A stretch of DNA of 64,000 bases from Adiantum capillus-veneris (lineage: Eukaryota > Streptophyta > Polypodiopsida > Polypodiales > Pteridaceae). How positions within the stretch are numbered: position 1 is the first letter of the stretch; each line of letters begins with the position of its first letter. The notes under the pieces were generated by a model. It did no database searches. It was not told the DNA's origin and worked only from the letters and a program-made list of their open reading frames with translations. The stretch is taken from assembly GCA_014529385.2 (NCBI GenBank), contig CM043945.1, positions 93,812,612-93,876,611 of the forward strand. The letters run 5' to 3'. Made by a program: the position numbers and the translations under genes. Positions 45,481 through 56,740 of this stretch are shown here, piece by piece.

Positions 45481-46790
45481 AACGGAGCCATTTGCAAAGC
45501 TGCTTGTAGCGCCACGTGTTGATACATGATGCTATTGGAAGATTTATAAGAGCTAATTTGAGCACTTTATGGAGTTGCTTATAGCATCACATGTCGACAC
45601 TTGGTGCTCTGGGAAGCTTAAAGAGGCTAATTTAAGAGCTTTGTGGAGCTTCTTGTAGCACCACATGTCAACACCTAGTGCTAAAGAAAGTTTCAAAGAG
45701 GCTAATTTAAGTGCTTTGCGGAGTTGCGTAGAGCACCACATGACAACACGTGGTGCTAAAGGAAGTTTCAAAGAGGCTAATTTAATATCTTTGCGGAGCT
45801 GTCTGTACCACCACGTGCCCATACATAGTGCTATATGAGTCTCATAAGGGCTAATTTAAGCCCTTTATGGAACTGCGTGAAGCACCACACGTGTCCATAT
45901 GTGGTGCTATAGGAAGCTTCAAAGAGGCTAACTTAAAAGGCTCGTGGATACCCTTGTGACACCATGTGTCGACACGTGGTTTTAAAGAAAGTTTCAAAGA
46001 GGCTAATCTGAGAGCTTTGTGGAGTTGTATGTAGAACCACGTGTCAACACATGGTGCTAAAGGAAGTTTCAAAGAGGCTAGTTTAAGCGCTTTGTGGAGC
46101 TACTTGTAGCACCACATGTCGACATGTGGTGCTAAAGTAAGTTTCAAAGATATTAATTTAAGTGCTTTCTGGAGTTGCATGTAGCACCATCTGTCAACAC
46201 GTGGTGCTAAGGAAAGTTTCAAAGAGGCTAATTTAAGCGCTTGTGGAGATTCTTGTAGCACCACCTGTCGACACGTGGTGCTACAGGAAGTTTAAAATAG
46301 GCTAATTTAAGCGCTTTGTGGAGTTTCTTGTAGCACTACATGTCGACATGTGGTGCTAAAGAAAGTTTCAAAGAGGCTAATTTAAGCGCTTTGTGGAGTT
46401 GCCTGCCACATGTCAACACGTGATGCTAAAGAAAGTTTCAAAGACACTAATTTAAGCACTTTGTGGAGCTGCTTGTAGCATCCCTTGTCGACACGTGGTT
46501 CTAAAGGAAGTTTCAAGGAGGCTAATTTAAGTGCTTTGTGGAGTTGCATGTAGCACCACGTGTCAACACGTGGTGGTAAATGAAGTTCCAAAGAAGCTAG
46601 TTTAAGTACTTTGTGGAGCAGCATGTAGCACCACGTGTCGACAAATGGTGGTATAGAAATATCCAAAATGGATTTGAGCCATTTGCATAGTTTCTTGCAG
46701 CACCATGTGTTAGCATGTGGTGCTAACGAAAGTTTCAAAGAGGCTAAATTAAGCCCTTTGTGGAGTTTCTTCTAGCACCACGTTGTCGGG
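45480..46790. repeat. 75-bp palindrome-bearing satellite array, about 17 units
   Basis: Tandem units of about 75 bp. Each holds a palindrome of the form CACCACGTGTCGACACGTGG around a GTCGAC centre, followed by GGAAGTTTCAAAGAGGCTAA and TTTAAGCGCTTTGTGGAG. Many units carry CACGTG on both sides of the centre. Because the period is a multiple of three, minus-strand frames (45553-45822, 45851-46072, 46382-46738) stay open and encode a 25-residue repeat of the type KLASLKLPLAPRVDTWCY. No ATG-to-stop protein spans the whole array. Confidence 0.92.
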
Positions 46791-47493
46791 GATAATGTGT
46801 TCGCTACGTGAGCCGGGCAGGCGCCGGGCCTCTGGCTGTGAGAGGTGTTAAAGAGAGATAACAACAACAACAGATACAATTGAATCTGACAATCACCTTA
46901 ATCATCAATTAATTGAATATTACCTTGACTACAACTTGGTCTTTAGCCAAGGCGGGCTGTTAACAGCACCGTCACTTGGATCAGCTTCTAACTAGGAATT
47001 TAAGCTCCCGTTTACAGGGTTAAACGGGCCGTTAGCGACATCGGACTTAACAAAATACTAATTCAATCTCTAACAGATGACGGTGATGAAAATTTTCCAT
47101 TGTCGCTTTATCTGCTTCAAATACCTCGCGGATTCTGCAAGCTTCAATTCACTCACTGCCTCGATCATCGAGCTTTTATTATTGCCAAATATTGTGCAAC
47201 TTATTACTCTATTTGCTTTATACTCACTTAATTGTCGTTCTCCTGCTCTTGACCTCTTGCTTCTTTAGCTTGAATCACTTGCTTATGCACGAGAGAGAGA
47301 CTGCCTTCTCCTCCTTTGACTTCTCAAGCTTATCTGAGAACAAAATAAAGAACTTCCCTTACCACTTATTTATGCCTTGGTTGGAGAACGAGAGAGATCT
47401 TTCTTCAATGCTTGCCTCTTGTGCCCACTCTCCGAGCCCTTTGATTTGCCTCCCCTTCTCGAGAGAGGGAGAGAGACCCGTTTTGCTTCTCAA

Positions 47494-47498
<5 letters not shown>

Positions 47499-47574
<76 letters not shown>
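47499..47574. repeat. (GA)n array of unit 1
   Basis: About 76 bp; equivalent arrays occur at the same place in the other units. Confidence 0.95.
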
Positions 47575-47576
<2 letters not shown>

Positions 47577-49883
47577 CTCTTGCTTCGTGCTATTCCCCTT
47601 CTTCTCCACTTCGTGATGCCCATCTAAAATCTCCTCCTATTGCTCTTTTCGTTGCTTCCTCGCCAAGCTTTGGTTCCTCTCGAGTTATGCCCTCGCTTGC
47701 TTACCATCCTCGCTTCGTCTTGCTTGAGCCGCAGATCGAGAGAGAGAGCCCTGCTTGCCGCTTTGCTCCCCTCTTCTCTTCTACGAACAACAACTCCACA
47801 CATGCCGTTATTTTACCCTATATCCTTATTTTTGCCCTGCCCATCAGTCAGAGCGCCGTGACGGACGTGGCATGGGAATCCACGTAATGATGTGGCAAGC
47901 AGCGAGTCGAGCGAAGTTGTTTTTGTCGTAGCTGGTACCAAACCCCATCGCCATGGCATGCCGAACGTTTTTCGTCTCAGGTGAGCTCTGATCCAACCGC
48001 TCTACGGCCCGACGCGAGCACCGCCTTCTCAGGTTGCGCCCCTGCCCGTGATCTGATCACCATGCCTTTTCTCTTCCCTTGCTTTTCACACACCCTTAAG
48101 GGTTTTGGGCCACATTGCCTTTGGGCGGCCAAGGTAGCTTGACTTGGGCCGGCTCTTTGGGCGGCCCTATGAACTTCATAGTGAGCACCACATTGCACAC
48201 ACATGCCACTAAAGCATTGCCAAGCACCACAGTCGGCATACATACCGGCCATAAATTTCATTTGGGCAGGCGGCCACTTACTAAGGGCATCACATTTGGG
48301 CATACTTATCGATTAAAGCATTGCCAAACACCTCATCTTTCCCTAGAAATGCCTATCTTACAATCTCATCAAGGGTTTAACTTCTCGTATCATCATCTTG
48401 CACAATGAAACATGCTTCAAGATGCTAATATAGGTAATTGCATTTTGAGAAAGACCTTGTCTTTGAAAATAGCCAGCTTCCTGGCCCTGGTTCTGTTGGG
48501 TTTATCCCGCAATCATTGCATTCCAAGAGACGACATTCCGAACACAGTGCTCCTCAAGCACTTATGGATCTTTTAATTGCACTCTATTCTAGAGCAGCTT
48601 GGTTGAACCCCAAAAATTATCATATGGCACTCCGATCGAGCGGACCGGACTGGTACGAAACTAGCCTCTGGTAAATCTTTAACTGCCAATAACTTGGCAA
48701 TCATAAACCTGATCACTGATCTGAAAAGACCGACGGGCTCCAAAATTTGAGCACTTCAGGCCCGTGAATTCATTTCAATTATGTCACACCACCTGCAATT
48801 GCCCAATCCGGTACGGATCTGCAATCGACTTAAACTTCAAAGTGCCATAACTTCTTCACCGTGGCTCCATTCGACGAGCCGTAAAGACAGGCCCGTAGAG
48901 AACTTCAAGCACTACAGTTGTAGACCATAAATTCCCATATGTGCTCACTTCAAGCATAATCATTTTTGGCATCATTGAGGTATCTGTTGGCCCTTTTAAG
49001 ACGCATCTGGCATACATTAATCATTAAACTTGACCTATTATCAAGCCCTGATCACTGCTCACTAAATGTGTAGGCTTCAAAGAAGCTTAGCTTACATTTC
49101 TCTGCTCTTTTTCTCATCATGGCAGCGGAGCTGCACGATATTCACCCCCTCTGAACCAAAGAATTCGGGGATAATGTGTTCGCTACGTGAGCCACGCAGG
49201 CGTCGGGCCTCTGGCTGTGAGAGGTGTTAAAGAGAGATAACAAGATCAACAGATACAACTGAATCTGACAATCACCGTAATCATCAATTAATTGAGTATT
49301 ACCTTGACTACAACTTGGTCTTTAGCCAAGGCGGGCTGTTAATAGCAACGTCACTTGGATCAGCTGCTGCTAACTAGGAGTTTAAGCTCTCGTTTACAGG
49401 GTTAACTGGGCCATTAGCGACACCAGACTTAACAAAATGCTAATTCAATCTCTAACGGATGACGATGATGGAAATTTTTTTCTGTCGCTTTATTTGCTGC
49501 AAATACCTCATGGATTCTGCAAGCTTCAATTCACTCAGTGCCTTGATCATCGAGCTTTGATTATTGCCAAATATTGTGCAGCTTATTACTCTATTTGCTT
49601 TACACTCACTTAATAATTGTCGTTCTCCTGCTCTTGACCTCTTGCTTCTTTAGCTTGAGTCACTTGCTTATGCATGAGAGAGAGACTGCCTTCTCCTCCT
49701 TCGACTTCTCAAGCTTATGTGAGAACGAGAGAAAGAACTTCCCTTACTACTTCTTTATGCCTTGGCTGGAGAACGAGAGAGAGATCTTTCTTCAATGCTT
49801 GCCTCTTGTGCCGACTCTTCGAGCCCTTTGCTTTGCCTCCCCTTCTCGAGAGAGGGAGAGAGACCCATTTTTCTTCTCAAGCT

Positions 49884-49968
<85 letters not shown>
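49884..49968. repeat. (GA)n array of unit 2
   Basis: About 85 bp, preceded by one GATA interruption. Confidence 0.95.
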
Positions 49969-49971
<3 letters not shown>

Positions 49972-52289
49972 CTTGCTTCGTGCTATTCCGCTTCTTCTTC
50001 ACTTCGTGATGCCCGTCTAAAATCTCCTCCTATTGCTCCTTTTGTTGCTTCCTCACGAAGCTTTGGTTCCTCTCGAGTTATGCCCTCGCTTGCTTACCAT
50101 CCTCGCTTCGTCTTGCTTGAGCCGGAGATCGAGAGAGAGAGCCCTGCTTGTCGCTTTGCTCCCCTCTTCTCTTCTACGAACAACAACTCCACACATGCCC
50201 TTATTTTTCCCTATATCCTTATTTTTGCCTTGCCCATGAGTGACGGCGCCGTGACTGACGTGGCACGGGAATCGAGGTAATGACGTGGCAAGCAGCGAGT
50301 CGAGAGAAGTTGTTTCTGTCGTAGCTGGTACCAAACCCCATCGCCATGGCATGCCAAACATTTTTTGTCTTAGGCGAGCTCTGATCCAACCGCTCTACGG
50401 CCCGGCGCGAGCACCCCCTTCTCAGGTTGCGCCCCTGCCCCTCATCTGCTTGCCATGCCTTTTCTCTTCCCTTGCTTTTCACACACCCTGAAGGGTTTTG
50501 GGCCACATTGCCTTTGGGCGGCCAAGGTAGCTTGACTTGGGTGGTCTCTTTGGGCTGCCCTATGAACTTCATAGTGGGCACTACATTGCACATACATGCC
50601 ACTAAAGCATTGCCAAGCAGCACAGTCGGCATACATACTGGCCATAAATTTCATTTGGGCAGGCGGCCACTTACTAAGGGCATCACATGTGGGCGTACTT
50701 ATCGATTAAAGCACTGCCAAACACCTCATCTTTCCCTAGCAGCGCCTATCAAACAATCTCATCTTTAACTTCTCGTATAATCATCTTGCACAATGCCACA
50801 TGCTTCAAGATGCTAATATAGGTAATTGCATTTTGAGAAATACCTTGTATTTGAAAAAAGCCAGCTTCCTGGCCCTGCTTCTGTTGGGTTTATTCCGCAA
50901 TCATTGCATTCCAAGAGACGACATTCCGAACACAATGCTCCTTAAGCACTTATGGATCTTTTAATTGCACTCTATTCTAGAGCAGCTTGGTTGACCCCCA
51001 AAAATTATCATATGGCACTCGGATCCAGTGGACCGGACTGGTACGAAACTTGCCCCTGGTAAATCTTTAATGGCCAATAACTTGGCAACCGTAAACCCGA
51101 TCACCAATCTGAAAAGACCGACGGGCTCCAGAAATTGAGCACTTAAGGCCCGTGCATTCATTTCAATTATGTCACACCAGCTGCAGTTGCCCAATCCGGT
51201 ACGGATTTGCAATCAACTTAAACTTCAAAGTGCCATATCTTCTTCACCGTGGCTCCAATCGATGAGCCGTAAAGACAGGCCGATAGAGAACTTCAACCAC
51301 TACAGTTCTAGACCATAAACTCCCATCTGTGCTCACTTCAACCATAATCATTTTTGGCATCATTGAGGTATCTGTTGGCCCTTTTAAGTCGCATCTGGCA
51401 TACATTAATCATTAAAATTGACCTATTATCAAGCCCTGATCACTGCTCACTAAATGTGTAGGCTTCAAATAAGGTTAACTTGAATTTCTCTGCTCTTTTT
51501 CTCATCATGGCAGCGGAGCTGCACGACATTCACCACCTCTGAACCTGCACAGCCTCCGGTTCACCAAAGAAGTCGGGGATAATGTGTTCGCTACGTGAGC
51601 TGGGCAGACGCCAGGCCTCTGGCTGTGAGAGGTGTTCAAGAGAGAGAACAAGAACAACAGATACAATTGAACCTGACAATCACCGTAATCATCAATTAAT
51701 TGAATATTACCTTGACTACAACTTGGTCCTTAGCCAAGGCGGGCTGTTAATAGCACCATCACTTGGATCAGCTGCTGCTAACTAGGAGTTTAAGCTCTCG
51801 TTTACAGAGTTAACCGGACCGTTAGCGACACCGGACTTAACAAAATGCTAATTCAATCTCTAACGGATGACGATGATGGAAATTTTGCTCTGTCGCTTTA
51901 TCTGCTGCAAATACCTCGCGGATTCTGCAAGCTTCAAGTCACTCACTGCCTTGATCATCGAGCTTTGATTATTGCCAAATATTGTGCAGCTTATTACTCT
52001 ATTTGCTTTACACTCACTTAATAATTGTCTTTCTCCTGCTCTTGACCTCTTGCTTCTTTAGCTTGAGTCACCTGCTTATGCACGAGAGAGAGTCTGCCTT
52101 CTCCTCCTTCGACTTCTCAAGCTTATCTGAGAACGAGAGAAAGAACTTCCCTTACCACTTCTTTATGCCTCGGTTGGAGAACGAGCGAGAGATCTTTCTT
52201 CAATGCTTGCCTCTTGTGCCGACTCTCCGAGCCCTTTGCTTTGCCTCCCCTTCTCGAGAGAGGGAGAGAGACCCGTTTTGCTTCTCAAG

Positions 52290-52290
52290 C

Positions 52291-52331
<41 letters not shown>
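52290..52331. repeat. (GA)n array of unit 3
   Basis: About 42 bp. Confidence 0.95.
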
Positions 52332-52333
<2 letters not shown>

Positions 52334-52930
52334 CTCTTGCTTCGTGCTATTTCCCTTCTTCTCCACTTCGTGAAGCCCGTCTAAAATCTCCTCCTATTGC
52401 TCTTTTCGTTGCTTCCTCACCAAGCTTCGGTTCCTCTCCAGTTATGCCCTCGCTTTCTTACCATCCTCGCTTTGTCTTGCTTGAGCCGGAGATCGAGAGA
52501 GAGAGCCCTGCTTTCCTCTTTGATCCCCTCTTCTCTTCTACGAACAACTCCACACATGCCCTTATTTTCCCCTATATCCTTATTTTTTCCCTGCCCATCA
52601 GTCACGGCGCCGTGACTGACATGGCGCGGGAATCCAGGTAATGACATGGCAAGCAACGAGTCGAGAGAAGTTGTTTCTATGGTAGCTAGTACCAAACCCG
52701 ATCGCCATGGTATGCCGAACGTTTTTCGTCTCAGCCAAGCTCTGATCCAACAGCTCTACGGCCCGACGCGAGCACTGCCTTCTGAGGTTGCGCCTCTGCC
52801 CGTCATCTGCTCGCCATGCCTTTACTCTCCCCTTGCTTTTCACACACTCTTGAGAGTTTTGGGCCACGTTGCCTTTGGGCGGCCAAGGTAGCTTGACTTG
52901 GGCGGGCTCTTTGGGTGGCCCTATGAACTT

Positions 52931-53090
52931 CATAGTGGGCACCACATTGCACATACATGCCACTAAAGCATTGCCAAGCACCACAGTCGGCATACATACT
53001 GGGCACCACATTGCACATACATAGTGGGCACCACATTGCACATACATGCCACTAAAGCATTGCCAAGCACCACAGTCGGCATACATACTG
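52931..53090. repeat. Local tandem duplication in unit 3
   Basis: The phrase GGGCACCACATTGCACATAC occurs three times (52937, 52999, 53027), and the following CACTAAAGCATTGCCAAGCA occurs twice. Other units have one copy, which explains the longer period of unit 3. Confidence 0.9.
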
Positions 53091-54750
53091 GCCATAAATT
53101 TCATTTGGGCAAGCGGCCACTTACTAAGGGCATCACATTTGGGCGTACTTATCGATTAAAGCACTGCCAAACACCTCATCTTTCCCTAGCAGCGCCTATC
53201 ACACAATCTCATCAAGGGTTTAACTTCTTGTATCATCATCTTGCACAATGCCACATGCTTCAAGATGATAATATAGGTAATTTCCTTTTGAGAAAGACCT
53301 TATCTTTGAAAATAGCCAGCTTCCTGGCCCTGCTTCTATTGGGTTTATCCCGCAATCATTGCATTTCAAGAGACGACATTCCGAACACAATGCTCCTCAA
53401 GCACTTATGGATCTTTTAATTGCACTCTATTCTAGAGCATCTTGGTTGAACCCCAAAAATTATCATAAGGCACTCCGATCGAGCGGACCGGACTGGTACG
53501 AAACTGGCCCCTAGTAAATCTTTAACGGCCAATAACTTGGCAATCATAAACCCGATCACCGATCTGAAAAGACCGACGGGCTCCATAAATTGAGCACTTT
53601 GGGCCCGTGCATTCATTTCAATTATGTCACACCACCTGTAGTTGCCCAATCCGGTATGGATCTGCAATCGACTTAAACTTCAAAGTGCCATATCTTCTTC
53701 ACCGTGGCTCCAATCGACGAGCCGTAAAGACAGGCCGGTAGAGAACTTCAAGCACTACAGTTCTAGACCATAAACTCCCATTTGTGCTCACTTCAAGCAT
53801 AATCATTTTTTGGATCATTGAGGTGTCTGTTGGCCCTTTTAAGCCGCATCTAGCATACATTAATCATTAAACTTGACCTATTATGAAGCCCTGATCACTG
53901 CTCACTAAATGTGTAGGCAGCTTCAAAGAAGCTTAGCTTGCATTTCTCTGCTCTTTTTCTCATCATCGCAGCGGAGATGCACGACATTCCCCCCCTCTGA
54001 ACCTGCATAGCCTCCGGTTCACCAAAGAAGTCAGGGATAATGTGTTCGCTACCTAAGTTGGGCAGGCGTCGGGCCTCTGGATGTGAGAGGTGTTAAAGAG
54101 AGATAACAAGATCAACAGATACAATTGAATCTGAAAATCACCGTAATCATCAATTAGTTGAATATTACCTTGACTACAACTTGGTCTTTAGCCAAGGCGG
54201 GCTGTTAATAGCACCATCACTTGGATCAACTGCTGCTAACTAGGAGTTTAAGCTCCCATTTACAGGGTTAACTGGGCCATTAGCGACACTGGACTTAACA
54301 AAATGCTAACTCAATCTCTAACGGATGACGATGATGGAAATTTTTCTCTGTCGCTTTATTTGCTGCAAATACCTCGCGGATTCTGCAAGCTTCAATTCAC
54401 TCACTGCCTTGATCATTGAGCTTTGATTATTGCCAAATATTGTGCATCTTATTACTCTATTTGCTTTACACTCACTTAATAATTGTCGTTCTCCTGCTCT
54501 TGACCTCTCACTTCTTTAGCTTGAGTCACTTGCTTATGCACGAGAGAGAGACTGCCTTCTCCTCCTTCGACTTATCAAGCTTATGTGAGAACCAGAGAAA
54601 GAACTTCCCTTACCACTTCTTTATGCCTCGGTTGGAGAACGAGAGAGAGATCTTTCTTCAATGCGTGCCTCTTGTGCCGACTCTCCGAGCCCTTTGCTTT
54701 GCCTCCCCTTCTCAAGAGAGGGAGAGAGACCCATTTTGCTTCTCAAGCTG

Positions 54751-54765
54751 AGAGAGAGAGAGAGA
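54751..54765. repeat. (GA)n array of unit 4, contracted
   Basis: Only about 15 bp at the position where other units have 42-85 bp. Confidence 0.9.
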
Positions 54766-56097
54766 TTCTCTTGCTTCGTGGTATTTCCCTTCTTCTCCAC
54801 TTCGTGATGCTCGTCTAAAATCTCCTCCTATTGCTCTTTTCGTTGCTTCCTCACGAAGCTTTGGTTCCTCTCGAGTTATGCCCTCGCTTGCTTACCATCC
54901 TTGCTTTGTCTTGCTTGAGCCGGAGATCGAGAGAGAGAGCCCTGCTTGCAGCTTTGCTCCCCTCTTCTCTTCTACGAACAACAACTCCACACATGCCCTT
55001 ATTTTCCCCTATATCCTTATTTTTTCCTTGCCCATGAGTGACGGCGCCGTGACTCATGTGGCACGGGAATCCAGGTAATGACGTGGCAAGCAACGAGTCA
55101 AGCAAAGTTGTTTCTGTCGTAGCTAGTACCAAACCCCATCGCCATGGCATGCCGAACGTTTTTCGTCTCAGCCAAGCTCTGATCCAACAGCTCTACGGCC
55201 CGACGCGAGCACCGCCTTCTCAGGTTGCGCCCCTGCCCGTCATCTGCTCGCCATGCCTTTACTCTCCCCTTGCTTTTCACACACTCTTAAGGGTTTTGGG
55301 CCATGTTGCCTTTGGGCGGCCAAGGTAGCTTGACTTGGGCGGGATCTTTGGGCGGCCCTATGAACTTCATAGTGGGCACCACATTGCACATACATGCCAC
55401 TAAAGCATTGCCAAGCACCACAATCGGCATTCATACCGGCCATAAATTTCATTTGGGCAAGCGGCCACTTACTAAGGGCATCACATTTGGGCGTACTTAT
55501 CGATTAAAGCACTGCCAAACACCTCATCTTTCCCTAGCAGCGCCTATCACACAATCTCATCAAGGGTTTAACTTCTCATATCATCATCTTGCACAATGCC
55601 ACATCTTCAAGATGCTAATATAGGTAATTGCATTTTGAGAAAGACCTTGTCTTTGAAAATAGCCAGCTTCCTGGCCCTGCTTCTATTGGGTTTATCCCGC
55701 AATCATTGCATTCCAAGAGACGACATTCCGAACACAATTCTCCTCAAGCACTTATGGATCTTTTAATTGCACTCTATTCTAGAGCATCTTGGTTGAACCC
55801 CAAAAATTATCATATGGCACTCCGATCGAGCGGACCGGACTGGTACGAAACTGGCCCCTGGTAAATTTTAACGGCCAATAACTTGGCAACCGTAAACCCG
55901 ATCACCAATGTGTAAAGATCGACGGGCTCCAAAAATTGAGCACTTTAGGCCCGTGCATTCATTTCAATTATGTCACACCACCTGTAGTTGCCCAATCCGG
56001 TACGGATCTGCAATCGACTTAAAATTCAAAGTGCCATAACTTCTTCACCGTGGCTCCAATCGACGAGCTGTAAAGACAGGCTGGTAGAGAAATTCAA

Positions 56098-56740
56098 GCT
56101 TCAAAGGCCGTGGCTCCAATCGACGAGTTGTAAAGACAGGCCGAAAGCTTCAAAGGGACTAATTTAAGTGCTTTGTAGAGTTGCCTATAGCACCATGTGT
56201 TGGCACTTAGTGTTATAGGAAGCTTCAAAGGGGATCATTTAAGCAATTTGTTGATATTCTTGTAGCACCACGTGTTTGCCCCTAGTGCTATAGCACCACA
56301 TGTTGTCATTGTGATGTAGGAATCTTCAGAGGGACTAATTTGTGAGTGTGTGATGCTTGCATGCACGGTGCATAAAGGGGAAGAGGAGAGATGACATGGG
56401 GAGTGGATGGGAGACCTCTCAAAAGTGAACCGAGAGTACTCCTTATTGCTTGTATATGTTTAATCAATAAGGTGAAACAATGGGCATCCAGATCTAGTGT
56501 TTATCTCGGGGTAAGGCACTTGCCTTTACCCTACCATAATAAAGCCCCTACAAAGCTTCATATAGCACCATGTGCCAACACACGGTACTAAAAGCATCTC
56601 TGAAAAGGGTGTAATTTTCTCTTCCAATATATTTGGCCCTTTTGGACGAGAGAAGAATTGGGAAAAACAAACTCCTATGTAGTTCCATGTATCATCACGT
56701 GACAACTCCCGGTGGCAAGGGCTTAATTCTCCCTTTTCAA
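56098..56740. repeat. Degraded continuation of the 75-bp satellite
   Basis: After a short duplicated piece of the 2.4-kb unit (CCGTGGCTCCAATCGACGAG at 56048 and 56108), satellite phrases resume: GCTTCAAAGGGACTAATTTA (56148), GCACCATGTGTTGGCAC (56190), GCACCACGTGTTTGCC (56266) and GCACCATGTGCCAACACACGG (56566). The copies are more diverged than in the main array. Confidence 0.75.

Larger units (their letters stand above)
46786..56097. repeat. Tandem array of four approximately 2.4-kb units
   Basis: Each unit starts with (T)CGGGGATAATGTGTTCGCTA: 46786-49164, 49165-51572, 51573-54030 and 54031-56097. The last is truncated by about 0.3 kb; the third has an extra local duplication. The units share a GA array, conserved tracts such as GCCAAGGCGGGCTGTTAA, and open frames that recur in all units but are interrupted differently in each. 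No domain is recognised. The array interrupts the 75-bp satellite. It could be an amplified LTR or non-autonomous element, or a composite satellite. Confidence 0.9.

Noticed and set aside
47192-56000. Recurring open frames in the four 2.4-kb units as a gene family
   Set aside because: The frames are interrupted differently in each unit, run through GA arrays and lack domains; repeat homology explains them.
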